Shown one piece after another: positions 53,085 to 61,705 of a stretch of DNA of 64,000 nt. The first letter of the stretch is position 1. Each line of letters begins with the position of its first letter. The stretch lies in the NCBI RefSeq assembly GCF_027912515.1, contig NZ_CP115464.1, forward strand, positions 2,046,001 to 2,110,000, given 5' to 3'. Source of the stretch: Brevundimonas sp. NIBR10. Its GTDB lineage: Bacteria > Pseudomonadota > Alphaproteobacteria > Caulobacterales > Caulobacteraceae. The notes below the pieces were generated by a model. It made no database searches. It was not told the origin of the DNA and saw nothing but the letters and a program-made list of their open reading frames with translations. The position numbers were made by a program, and so were the translations under genes.

Positions 53085-54341
53085 CTAGTGGTCGTGGCTC
53101 GCGCCGGACTTATCGATGTCCGCGCGAATGAGGAAGGCGCCGTCGACGACGTATTCGGTTCCGGGTTCGAGTCCGCCCAGGACCTCGGTCCATTCCGGCG
53201 TGCGGCGACCGAGTTCGAGCATCCGCACCTCATAGGTGTCGCCGACCTTGGCGTAGACGACCTGGAAGTCGCGGAAAGGCTGGATGGCCTTGGTTCGGAC
53301 GGCCAGCGGCGTCTGCGTGGTGCCGACCTGCACCGTCCCCTGCACCCCCAGCCCCGGCCGCCAGGCCCCGTTCTGGGACGGCAGATGGACATGGGCGATT
53401 AGTGTCTGGCTAGTCAGATCGGCGGTCGGCAGGACGGCCTCGATCTCGGCATTGATGCGGTGATCACCGGCGAGGCTGCGGACCTCCACGCGCTGGCCCA
53501 CGCGGACGCGTTCCGCATCGCGGGGATAAAGGAAGAACTCGGCATGAACCTGGTTCGGATCGCCGATGACCAGCATGGGTTCATTGCCCGTGATGGCCCC
53601 GACCCCAACGTTCTTGGCCATGACCACGCCCGAGATCGGCGCGGTGACAGAATAGGTCTGGAGGCTTTCACTGGACTCGACCCGCGCGACCACCTGTCCA
53701 CGGCGCACGCGGTCGCCGAGCTGAAGCGACAGCATCATCACCCGGCCGGGGTAGCGCGCATGGACGTCGGCCTGGCCCTCCGGCGTGATCTCGATCCGGC
53801 CGTTCAACGGCAGCGACTCGCCCAGCCAGGCGGAGCCCGCCCGCTCGGTCGTCACGCCTCCATCGCGGGCGGCGTCGGCGGTGATGACGGTCCGGCCCTC
53901 GTAGGATTGGTAGGCCCAGGTCGAGGCCTTGCCGGCATGGGTCGCGTTCACGGCGACGTCGAACGAATGCGGCTCCGACACGACGCCAGGACTGGCCAGA
54001 TAGTCATCGATCGCGGTGAAGGCGAAGCGATCGATCTTGCCGCCAAGACGCGTCAGGTCGATGGTCGCCTGGACCTGACGCGGGTCCAGCGGCTTATCCT
54101 TCACATAGGGATAGAGCCTGAACAGGGGCTCCGGTCCTTCCTCGAATATGGTCAGTTCGAGGGCGAAGTCGCCGTCGCGGAGCATCCGGCCACGGTGCGG
54201 ACCGCGTTCATAGTCGGCGGCGGCGGCCTCGGCCTGTTTGCCGGCCTTTTCGGCAGGCTTGTCCCCGCAGGCGGCGGCGGCGAAGGCGAAGAGGATCGCG
54301 GACGCCGCGATCCATCGCCGGGAGGGGTTCAGGCGGATCAT
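53085..54341 (-). CDS. czcB: CzcB-type RND periplasmic adaptor lipoprotein
   Basis: 418 residues starting at an ATG that overlaps the czcC stop (ATGA). A leader with lipobox (FAAAACGD) predicts membrane anchoring. An N-terminal CzcB-specific beta domain (GRMLRDGDFALELTIFEEG ... LDPRQVQATIDLTRLGGK) precedes the barrel-sandwich hybrid (YPGRVMMLSLQLGDRVRRGQVVARVESSESLQ ... VTAPISGVVMAKNVGVGAI) and the beta-barrel. It ends in H-D-H, a possible metal site. It links CzcA with the outer-membrane channel. Confidence 0.94.
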   Translation of the reverse strand: MIRLNPSRRWIAASAILFAFAAAACGDKPAEKAGKQAEAAAADYERGPHRGRMLRDGDFALELTIFEEGPEPLFRLYPYVKDKPLDPRQVQATIDLTRLGGKIDRFAFTAIDDYLASPGVVSEPHSFDVAVNATHAGKASTWAYQSYEGRTVITADAARDGGVTTERAGSAWLGESLPLNGRIEITPEGQADVHARYPGRVMMLSLQLGDRVRRGQVVARVESSESLQTYSVTAPISGVVMAKNVGVGAITGNEPMLVIGDPNQVHAEFFLYPRDAERVRVGQRVEVRSLAGDHRINAEIEAVLPTADLTSQTLIAHVHLPSQNGAWRPGLGVQGTVQVGTTQTPLAVRTKAIQPFRDFQVVYAKVGDTYEVRMLELGRRTPEWTEVLGGLEPGTEYVVDGAFLIRADIDKSGASHDH

Positions 54342-55654
54342 GGTTGAGTCTCCAGGGCGAGGATCAGGTCGCCGTGCGCGCCGGTCAGACGGTCGAGGCG
54401 GGCGCGATCGATGTGGAATTGCTTGAGCACCGCGACACGTCGGGCGCGGGTCTGCAACAGGGCGGTCTGGGCGGAGATGACGTCGTTGTAGGTGAAGCCG
54501 CCCCGATTGAAGCCGTCGCGCACCAGAACGACGGCGCGTTCAGCCTGGGGCAAGGTTTCCTCCCCGATCCGACGGGCTTCGCTGGCGCGAGCCATGACCT
54601 GGACCTGCAAGCGGGCGATCTCTCGTTCCCGGTCGATGCGGGCGGCGGCGAGATCACCCTCGGCGGCCAGACCCTCCGCCCGGGCGCGGTCGATGGCACC
54701 GAGGTTCTGGTCATAACGACCCAGGGGGATCGAGCCGCCAATGACGAACCCGAGATCGTTGCCGTCACCGAAATGACGGAGGCCGGCGCTGATCGTTGCG
54801 TCGGACCGGGCGCGGGCGGTCTCCATCGCCACGCGGGCGATGGAGATGTCCCGCTGAGCGACGAAGATGTCGAGGTCCGGCTGGGCGACCCCGTCTGCGA
54901 CGACGAGCGCCGACCGGGTGTCGGCGAAGGCGTCTGCGCCAAGGATGAAGTCGGCTGAACCCTCCCAGAACCGGGCCAGCGAGATGTTGGCCACCCGCAG
55001 GGCGATCTCGGCCTGGTCGAAGTCGATCTGGGCCTGGGCCAGTTCGGCTTCGGCCCGTGCGCCGGCGAACAGGGGATCACGCGCCATGTCCACGCGGCGA
55101 CCGACCTCGGTCTGGAACCGTTCGGCCAGGTCGAGACGCTCGCGGGCGATCTCCAGTTCGGCCTGGGCCGCCAAAGCGTCCGCCCAGGCGCGCTGCACCT
55201 GTTCGAGCCGATCCAGTTGGCGGATGCGTGCCGTGGCGTCGACCAGCAAACCTTCGGCTTCGGCGAGAGAGACGCGCGCCTGACGGTCTCCGCCCCGCTC
55301 GAACCTCTGCTCGACACTGAGGGTGGTCTCGGTCCGCCGGAAAAGATTGCCCCCACCGATGGTCGGGAAGTTCTCGACCACGACGCCCAGTGTGGGGTTG
55401 GGGCGAACATCGGCCTGACGCACGGCGGCCTGTGAGGCTTGTCGCCGGGCCTCGGTCGGTGCCAGCGCCGGATCGACGAGAGCGGCGCGACGCAAAGCCT
55501 CGACCAGAGACAGGACAGGCGTGGTCGTAGCCCCCGCCGCATCCTGCGCGGAAGCGAGGGTCGGCGGCACTGAGGCCGCCAGAATGAGCGCGAGGGCCGA
55601 CACGGCCGTGAGTCGCGCCCATGGTCCGGCGAGGCCGGACGATGGGGTCTTCAA
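54338..55654 (-). CDS. czcC: CzcC-type outer-membrane efflux protein
   Basis: 438 residues from a TTG (55654) after GGAGAG. The signal peptide ends ASAQ. Two TolC-like repeats are visible: first with LSLVEALRRAALVDPALAPTEARR and NPTLGVVVENFP, second with QPDLDIFVAQRDISIARVAMETARARSDATISAGLRHFGDGNDLGFVIGGSIPLGRYDQN. The F-N-R-G-G-F-T-Y-N-D motif near the end is common in CzcC. It forms the outer-membrane exit of the pump and is the first structural gene of the operon after the His-rich gene. Confidence 0.94.
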   Translation of the reverse strand: MKTPSSGLAGPWARLTAVSALALILAASVPPTLASAQDAAGATTTPVLSLVEALRRAALVDPALAPTEARRQASQAAVRQADVRPNPTLGVVVENFPTIGGGNLFRRTETTLSVEQRFERGGDRQARVSLAEAEGLLVDATARIRQLDRLEQVQRAWADALAAQAELEIARERLDLAERFQTEVGRRVDMARDPLFAGARAEAELAQAQIDFDQAEIALRVANISLARFWEGSADFILGADAFADTRSALVVADGVAQPDLDIFVAQRDISIARVAMETARARSDATISAGLRHFGDGNDLGFVIGGSIPLGRYDQNLGAIDRARAEGLAAEGDLAAARIDREREIARLQVQVMARASEARRIGEETLPQAERAVVLVRDGFNRGGFTYNDVISAQTALLQTRARRVAVLKQFHIDRARLDRLTGAHGDLILALETQP

Positions 55655-55704
55655 GGGATTCTCTCCGGGAAACGGGTTGCGCGCGACCGATGGGTCGCGT
55701 CGGA

Positions 55705-56151
55705 TCAGATGATCGTCTGCAGCCGTTTGGGAGGGTATTCAGGCCCGTCGCCCGTGCGGCCTGGACGCGCGCCATCGACTGCCGGTTGCAGCACCATGGC
55801 GCTCGTGGCGATCAGGGGACTTACGTCACGGCCAAGGACAGGGATGGCGGTGTGGTTGTCGCCGCCGCTGTGATGGTGATGGTTGGACGGTCGCCCGGCG
55901 TTGCCATCTCCGTCAGTATTTTCGGTCTGATCCAGCGCGTCATCGACCGGTGCTTCAAGGTAGACATCAATGACATGCGAGCCGTGATCGGACATGACCC
56001 CCTCGGCGTGATCGCCCTCGGTGATAGCCGCCGTCTGCCAATCCGACGCATGGGCGATCTGGTGCTGGCCGTCCTGCACCCCGTGCAGGCACAAGACCGC
56101 CACAAGGGCGGCGCACAGGCTGACGCAAAGGGTTCGAAACAGGCGAGGCAA
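55705..56151 (-). CDS. His-rich exported leader protein of the czc operon, CzcI-like position
   Basis: 148 residues from a TTG at 56151 with GGAGGAG upstream; the longest frame starts at 56235. The signal-type N-terminus (PRLFRTLCVSLCAALVAVLC) is followed by an acidic/His-rich stretch with NHHHHSGGDNH and several single His. Small exported His-rich proteins at the head of czc operons (CzcI) modulate metal response. Similarity is by position and composition only. Confidence 0.65.
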   Translation of the reverse strand: MPRLFRTLCVSLCAALVAVLCLHGVQDGQHQIAHASDWQTAAITEGDHAEGVMSDHGSHVIDVYLEAPVDDALDQTENTDGDGNAGRPSNHHHHSGGDNHTAIPVLGRDVSPLIATSAMVLQPAVDGARPGRTGDGPEYPPKRLQTII

Positions 56152-56301
56152 GATTGGACGGCTCCTCCACGGGCCATAGGGCGACCCGCCCGCAATGGCA
56201 ACGCCGAGGTTCCGCTGGCGCGATCCTAGAGCCAAGCGTGGGCATCCGTGTCTGGCTTTCGTCTTGGTGCCAAAGACGGCTCATAGCGCAAATCCGCCTT
56301 C

Positions 56302-56461
56302 CGACTGGACTTCCCGCGCTGGTCGAGCGCAGGGATACGCCAGAGCCTGCCGACACCATGTTCGATATCCAGGACGCGCTGGAAGATAAGCTCAGGCTCG
56401 GGGTCCTGGCTTCATCCATGCTCGAAGGTGCTCGCATCGCCTGCAGCGACGTCAGCCTGTT
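56302..56461 (+). repeat. dispersed repeat of about 165 bases, copy 2
   Basis: Matches 48671-48839. Homology starts about 55 bases before the short frame MFDIQDALE, so it includes upstream sequence as well as the frame. It lies just upstream of the czc operon, opposite strand. Confidence 0.65.
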
Positions 56462-56534
56462 GACGTTGGGCGCTGTTGGCAGCGTGCTCCGAAGAAGTGC
56501 CGGTGACTTCCAAGCTCCTGGCTGCGGATATTGA
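56358..56534 (+). CDS. possible small protein in dispersed repeat
   Basis: 58 residues: MFDIQDALEDKLRLGVLASS, MLEGARIACSDVSLL, then a Gly/Arg-rich end. It is helix-prone and the related frame at 48736 is disrupted. No ribosome site is convincing. It may be a coding part of a mobile repeat or just an open frame within it. Confidence 0.35.
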   Translation: MFDIQDALEDKLRLGVLASSMLEGARIACSDVSLLTLGAVGSVLRRSAGDFQAPGCGY

Positions 56535-56739
56535 GGTGTTTGAACGACGCATCGTGTATATCACGGCTCGAAGGTGACCAACTCCGCCGGGGTCACGCAG
56601 CACAACACTTCGAGCCGCTTCACTCTTCGCCACTCATGATCAACACAGCCACCCGAATCATCCTGCCAGGGTTGCTGGAAGCCCGGAGAGTCACCTCTCT
56701 ACTTTGGCTGCCGGTGACATTTGCACTTGGCTGCCAAAG

Positions 56740-56765
56740 TGCCATTTCGCGGAATGGCCGTTAGG
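56740..56765 (+). repeat. 26-base dispersed repeat, copy 2
   Basis: Second copy of the element at 45275-45300; here it lies 61 bases before the 48-residue membrane protein gene. Confidence 0.55.
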
Positions 56766-56826
56766 CACGGCCCGTCAAATCGTTCCTCCATTTGTGGGTG
56801 AGCGCAGGCGCGGTTAGACTGTCGCC

Positions 56827-56973
56827 ATGCCGATCAAACCAGAAAGACAGAACCCGTTCTGGCCCGCAGTGCCAAAGGCGCGGCGATTCCCACTGCGTTT
56901 GATCGCGATCGTGTTGCTTATCGTGTTGGCACTCATCGCTGCGAGTCGCGCTGCGCTCATCCTGCTGGGCTGA
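56827..56973 (+). CDS. 48-residue conserved one-TM protein, copy 2
   Basis: Same N-terminal 20 residues as the copy at 41217, then F-P-L and a helix (LRLIAIVLLIVLALIAA), ending A-L-I-L-L-G. The conserved Pro/Arg/Trp-rich N-terminus is predicted cytoplasmic and may bind a partner, while the helix is free to vary. The family is unnamed as far as I know. Confidence 0.7.
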   Translation: MPIKPERQNPFWPAVPKARRFPLRLIAIVLLIVLALIAASRAALILLG

Positions 56974-57261
56974 CCTGCAGCCTTCACCACGGCTGTTACG
57001 CATACGACCCCTTTGGCGCGAAAAGCCGGGTCGAATGGCCGAGGCGGCCACGTTTCCGAAATCCGACAGACTTCCCGTAGGGGGGCGAGCGGTAGCGATC
57101 GCATGGTCCTTGATGACCCGACCTCCGCCCGATTCGGCGCCGAATACGCCCAGCTCCGTCTCGCTGATTTTGGCGTTATCGACCCTCAAGCGCACACATA
57201 TCTGTGTCGAGCCGTCGATGATTAGCCAGGGCCCGGTTCGCGGCTTGACGGCTGAATGCTC

Positions 57262-58170
57262 TCAGTCGAGTCGACCTTGCGCCGCGAAAGCGAGGAGTCG
57301 GTCGACGACGTGACGGACGCGTGGGCTCAAATGGGCCTGTCGCGGCCAAACCGCGTGGATGTCGACGGGGACCGCCGAGTAGGGATCGAGCACCGTGTTG
57401 AGCGCGCCCCGCGCGATCAGGTCGCGCACCATCGAGATCGGCACCTGGCAAAGGCCCAGCCCGCCGACCGCCGCCGCTACCATGGCCTCGCCGTCGTTCA
57501 ACTGATGCGAGGTCGGCGGAGCGATACGCCGGACTATCCCGTCTTCTCGCACGACCCAGCTTACCGGGGGGCCTTTCGCTGCACCGACGACGCCGCGATG
57601 GTCGCGCAGATCTTCCAGTGTCTGAGGAATGCCGTGCTCTGTCAGGTAGGAGGGCGCAGCGCAGATTACCCGGGCCTGGGTCGCGAGATGGCGGGCGATC
57701 AGATGGCTGCTGTCCTTCAGATCCCCGAAGCGGATCGCCAGATCGACATTCTCCAGCAAGGGATCGATCGTCTCGTCGGTGAAGCTCAAGGTCAGACGCA
57801 AGCCCGGATGGGGACGCACGATTTCGAGCAGGAGCGGAAGCAGCACGCTGCGGCCGAACGCCACCGGCATATCGATCCGCAATCTGCCCGTCAGGGTCTG
57901 TCGCGCCGAGGTGAGGGCCGCTTCAGCCCCGGTGATCTCTTCCAGGGCGGCGGCGCACGCCGCATGGAAGGCTTCGCCATCGACCGTCAGGCGGTTCATG
58001 CGGGTGGTGCGGTGGAACAGTTTGACCCCGAGCCGGGTCTCCAGCCGGGCGATCGATTTCCCAACCGCAGACTTGGTGATTCCAAGCTGGTCCGCAGCCT
58101 GGGTGAAGCTGCCGGCGCGCGCGGCGGCGACGAAGATGCTGACACCGGCGAATGGATCAAGATCGGCCAT
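57262..58170 (-). CDS. LysR-family transcriptional regulator
   Basis: 302 residues. N-terminal HTH (FVAAARAGSFTQAADQLGITKSAVGKSIARLETRLGVKLFHRTTR) and a full effector-binding domain (GRLRIDMPVAFGRSVLLPLLLEI ... LAIRFGDLKDSSHLIARHLATQARVICAAPSYL). It is divergent from the tautomerase-hydrolase pair, 135 bases apart, and probably controls that pair and itself. Confidence 0.94.
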   Translation of the reverse strand: MADLDPFAGVSIFVAAARAGSFTQAADQLGITKSAVGKSIARLETRLGVKLFHRTTRMNRLTVDGEAFHAACAAALEEITGAEAALTSARQTLTGRLRIDMPVAFGRSVLLPLLLEIVRPHPGLRLTLSFTDETIDPLLENVDLAIRFGDLKDSSHLIARHLATQARVICAAPSYLTEHGIPQTLEDLRDHRGVVGAAKGPPVSWVVREDGIVRRIAPPTSHQLNDGEAMVAAAVGGLGLCQVPISMVRDLIARGALNTVLDPYSAVPVDIHAVWPRQAHLSPRVRHVVDRLLAFAAQGRLD

Positions 58171-58305
58171 GGGCGCTCGCGAGTCGACTTCAAGTCTACA
58201 AAGTTGCTCTTCGGAGCGGCTTTATCATCTGCGTGGCTCCGGTCAAATGACTCATCAACTGCAGCGACCACCCCGGCTCGCTGGATCGATTTACAGGAGA
58301 GCCCC

Positions 58306-58503
58306 ATGCCCGTCGTTCGCGTGAGCTGGTTTGAAGGCAAGGACCACGAAACCAAAGGCAAGGTAGCGGCCGAGATCACCGAGAGCATCGTCCGCAACAC
58401 CCAGACCGACCCCGCCAATATCTACGTCATCTTCGACGACGTCGCGCCGAGCGACTGGGCCGGTGCTGGCAAGCTGTACGGCGAACCGGCAGAGGCCAGC
58501 TGA
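58306..58503 (+). CDS. 4-oxalocrotonate tautomerase-family protein
   Basis: 65 residues with AGGAGA upstream. After Met removal Pro1 is the catalytic base (M-P-V-V-R-V-S-W), as in 4-OT. The chain follows the short family layout (FEGKDHETKGKVAAEITESIVRNT ... NIYVIFDDVAPSDW). It probably isomerises an enol/keto substrate; which one is unknown. Two bases separate it from the hydrolase gene. Confidence 0.88.
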   Translation: MPVVRVSWFEGKDHETKGKVAAEITESIVRNTQTDPANIYVIFDDVAPSDWAGAGKLYGEPAEAS

Positions 58504-58505
58504 CC

Positions 58506-59504
58506 ATGCGCGGACATCTGGCCGGGGCCCTGAGCGCCCTCCTCATGATCATCGCTCCGGTCGAGGCCCTTGCAGAACCGGCGACCGAGGTCCTGGGGCG
58601 GGACTTCACCTTCCCCAACCGGATCGAGGGCATGCCGGCCAGGCTGTCGGACTTCCCGGGGCTGGAGATCAACAGCTTCACCACCAACGACGGCGTCAAG
58701 CTGGCCTACTGGGAAGCGGGCCAGGGCGAGCCCCTGATCTTTCTTCCCGGGTGGTCGGCGAACGGAGCGGAATACATCAATGTGATGTACCTGCTGAGCC
58801 AGCGCTACCACGTCTATGTCCTCGATCCCCGCAACCAGGGCCTGTCGCAGGATGTCGCCTACGGATCGCGGATCTCGCGCTTCTCGATGGACCTCAAGGA
58901 GTTCTCCGACCACCTCGGCCTGGAGTCGGCGAACTACTGCGGCTGGTCGATGGGAGCCTCGGTGCTGTGGGGCTATATCGACCTGTTCGGCACGGGCGGT
59001 ATCCGCAAGGCCATCTTTGTGGACGAGCCGGTCTCCATCTATTCCCACGCGGACTGGACCGAGCAGGAGCGGCTGGACGCCGGCGGCATGACCACCTCGG
59101 CCGAGCGGATGGTCGCCGCCTTCACCACGGGGGCGCCGAGCAACAGCCTGATCGTCGATCCCCGGGCAATGCAGCGGTTCGCGGTCCGGGACTCGGCCTA
59201 TTTCGTCAACTCCCAAGCCTTCGCCGAGGCCTCCGTCACCGACGATCCGGCCGCGATGGGTCGGGTGCTGTTCGATCACGCGACTAACGACTGGCGCGAC
59301 GTCATCCACAGCAAGATCGACGTTCCAGCGGCGATCTTCTCGGGAGCCTTCAGCAACAACCTGCCCAGCCAGCGCTGGATGGCGTCGATCATTCCGGATG
59401 CGACCCTCTACGACTACACCGAAGCCGAGCAGGGCGATCACTTCCTGATGTTCAAGAACCCGGTGAAGTTCGCGGCGGACGTCGAAGCGTTCCTCGGGCG
59501 TTGA
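58506..59504 (+). CDS. exported alpha/beta hydrolase
   Basis: 332 residues with a signal peptide (residues 1-23, ending ALA-E). Strand-HG equivalent is IFLPGWSANG. The nucleophile elbow is GWSMGAS (Ser148), and the acid and His lie near the end (EQGDHFLMF, His312). The fold is a standard alpha/beta hydrolase such as an esterase or lactonase. The start follows the tautomerase stop by 2 bases, so both act in one pathway. Confidence 0.9.
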   Translation: MRGHLAGALSALLMIIAPVEALAEPATEVLGRDFTFPNRIEGMPARLSDFPGLEINSFTTNDGVKLAYWEAGQGEPLIFLPGWSANGAEYINVMYLLSQRYHVYVLDPRNQGLSQDVAYGSRISRFSMDLKEFSDHLGLESANYCGWSMGASVLWGYIDLFGTGGIRKAIFVDEPVSIYSHADWTEQERLDAGGMTTSAERMVAAFTTGAPSNSLIVDPRAMQRFAVRDSAYFVNSQAFAEASVTDDPAAMGRVLFDHATNDWRDVIHSKIDVPAAIFSGAFSNNLPSQRWMASIIPDATLYDYTEAEQGDHFLMFKNPVKFAADVEAFLGR

Positions 59505-60045
59505 CGGTGATGTCCCTCGGCGGAGGTGGGATCACCCGGCCAAGGGCCTCGCCGACGCTGTCGGCCATCGTGCCGGTAGCGGCGCCCTGGCCGCAAGTCC
59601 GATCCCTGCTCTGAAGACCGGTTTTCAGCGCCAAGCCCCAGGGCAATCGCTCCGCCGTCGCGGAGGCCAGGCACCCCTCTACGACATGACGGAGCTGGCG
59701 ACCAGGGTGAGCCTGCCGGAGCTCAGGCGACATGGATCTCAACGGCGGTTGGGGGCGGGTCTGTCATCGTCGTCAGGACGCCGCTTGGGAACGGGGGCTC
59801 CTTCAAGGCCGGCGTCTGTCATGGCGACCTTTCACTTCGGCGTCTTCAACAGGCAGCACTGCCCCCCTGCGCTGGACCTATTGCATCGTTTGGCATTGGC
59901 ACGCTCCCAAGGCAGCGAGGATGAGGCTTGCGAAAGACGAGATGCTGAATGCGGCCTGACGCGGTCGGCCCGCCTCGCGGGCTGAAGGTGACAAAGGAAG
60001 GGAGGAGGCGATCGCCCTGATCCGGGGTGTGCAACTCAGGAGCCC
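59505..60045. other. intergenic region, boundary to the RadC-ParB module
   Basis: 541 bases with no supported gene. Open frames on both strands lack domains. It may include one edge of the mobile element whose genes follow. Confidence 0.4.
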
Positions 60046-60741
60046 GTGATGGGACCCTTGCCTTCGTCGACGCCCCAGCCCTCGCAAGGGGCCTCGGCGT
60101 CTCTCCTTGAACTTACAACGGGCGTCGATCCCGAGTTCGACGATGCAGCCCTGCTGGCCCTGTTGATGACGCGGACCATGCGCCCGTCGGACATCCCTCG
60201 GGCCGTTGAGATTTTGTTGGAGGTCTTCGGCACCGTCGCCGCCGTCGTCGCGGCCGATTCTCCAGAGTTGACGCGCGTCGCCTCGCTCGATGCGATCACG
60301 ATCACGGACTTCCAACTGTTGCGCCGGCTGAGCGTGCGATTGGCCCGGTCTGAAACCTGCCGTCGCCCCGTCATGTCGTCGTGGGCCTCGCTTGTGGCCT
60401 ACGCCCGCGCCGCACTGGCTCACGAGCCCCGGGAACAATTCCGGACCCTCTACCTGGATCGCAGGAACATCCTGCTCCGCGATGAGTTTGTGGCGCACGG
60501 AACGGTCGACCACGCGCCGGTCTATCCCAGAGAGATCATAAGGCGGGCGCTCGAGCTCTCGGCCTCGGCGCTCATTCTCGTCCACAATCATCCGTCCGGT
60601 GACCCCACACCGTCCCACGCCGACATCCAGATGACCCGCAAGATCGTCGACGCCGCGCGCGTCTTCGGGCTCCAGGTCCACGACCATCTCGTCATCGGTC
60701 GCCAGGGCACGGCGAGCTTCAAACAGCTCGGCCTGATCTGA
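60046..60741 (+). CDS. RadC-like JAB/MPN-domain protein
   Basis: 231 residues from GTG 60046, or 230 from ATG 60049. The N-terminal half has a RadC helical UPF0758-type start (ALLALLMTRTMRPSDIPRAVEILLEVFG). The C-terminal half has the JAMM metal site HNHPSGDPTPSHAD (His180, His182, Asp193). RadC-like proteins of this kind are common on plasmids, phages and ICEs; the enzymatic role is unknown. It is the first gene of a plus-strand module. Confidence 0.92.
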   Translation: MMGPLPSSTPQPSQGASASLLELTTGVDPEFDDAALLALLMTRTMRPSDIPRAVEILLEVFGTVAAVVAADSPELTRVASLDAITITDFQLLRRLSVRLARSETCRRPVMSSWASLVAYARAALAHEPREQFRTLYLDRRNILLRDEFVAHGTVDHAPVYPREIIRRALELSASALILVHNHPSGDPTPSHADIQMTRKIVDAARVFGLQVHDHLVIGRQGTASFKQLGLI

Positions 60742-60748
60742 GGCGGAC

Positions 60749-61654
60749 ATGACCCTTCACGCGATTGTCGCCGCACTGGGCGGCGACCTCTACAGCGCCG
60801 GCGCGCGAGCGAGCATCCCAGCGCCGGGCCACAGCGGGCGCGACCGTTCCGTGTCGCTCTGGCTGACCGAGGGCCGGGTGGTGATCCATGGGTTCGGGGG
60901 CGCCGACTGGCGCGCCGCCCGGGATGATCTGCGCGACCGGGGTTTCATCGACGACGCGGGTCGGCTGACGGGGGGCAGTTGCGGCCGGTCGTCGACGCCG
61001 CGCCCCGACCAGCGCGTTCGCGTCGAGACCGCGTCCCGGCTCTGGTCCGGTGTCCGCAGTCTTGAGGCCGGGGATCCGGCGCATCTTTATCTCGGGCGGC
61101 GCGCCGTGCAGTCCGCCTTCCGGGCGCTCAATCTCGGCTGCCATCCAAGGGCGCCGCTTTCGGTCTACCGGGAGGGCCATCGAACGCGGCCTGCGATGGT
61201 CGTGCGGATCAGCGATCCAGACGAACGTCTGACCGCGGTGGAACTTACCTATCTTGAACCCGGCGGGCGGCCCGCCGCCGGGTTGCGGCTCGTCAGAAAG
61301 ACCGTCGGTCAGGTTCCGGCGGGCTCTGCTGTCCGGCTGTTCCCCGTCGCGGAGGAGATGCTGGTGGGGGAAGGCGTCATCACCACCCTGTCCGCCATCG
61401 AGCGGTTCGCTCTCCCTGGATGGGCGCTGATGGCCGCCCACAACCTCGCCGCCTGGACGCCGCCGCCGATGGTTCGCCGGGTACTGATCGCCGCCGATCG
61501 CGGGCCCGCCGGCGAAAGCGCCGCGGCCCGGCTGTACCGTAGGCTGGTCCGGGAAGGTCTGGGCGTTGAGGTGGTCTCGCCTGAGCCGCCGTTCGGGGAC
61601 TGGAACGAGGTGGCGATCGCAGCCGCACCGGGAAGGGAGGAGGGAGGGCGCTGA
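60749..61654 (+). CDS. Toprim-domain protein of mobile elements (DUF7146 type)
   Basis: 301 residues. The N-terminus resembles primase-helicase-like zinc-free domains (VAALGGDLYSAGARASIPAPGHSGRDRSVSLWLTEGRVVIHGFGG). The Toprim part shows VGEGVITTLSA, then VLIAADRGPAGESAAARLYRRL with the D-R-G-P variant of the acidic motif, and FGDWNEVA. Such proteins accompany plasmid or ICE replication genes. It begins 8 bases after the RadC-like stop. Confidence 0.85.
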   Translation: MTLHAIVAALGGDLYSAGARASIPAPGHSGRDRSVSLWLTEGRVVIHGFGGADWRAARDDLRDRGFIDDAGRLTGGSCGRSSTPRPDQRVRVETASRLWSGVRSLEAGDPAHLYLGRRAVQSAFRALNLGCHPRAPLSVYREGHRTRPAMVVRISDPDERLTAVELTYLEPGGRPAAGLRLVRKTVGQVPAGSAVRLFPVAEEMLVGEGVITTLSAIERFALPGWALMAAHNLAAWTPPPMVRRVLIAADRGPAGESAAARLYRRLVREGLGVEVVSPEPPFGDWNEVAIAAAPGREEGGR

Positions 61655-61705
61655 CGGGCGCCGGAGCGGCGGGGATGGGCCTCGTCGACCGGCAGGAGTT
61701 CCCTC

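Noticed and set aside
57256..58503. Plus-strand 415-codon frame ending in the tautomerase
   Set aside because: It is antisense to a clear LysR gene; only the last 66 codons, with their own ribosome site at 58294-58299, are a real gene.
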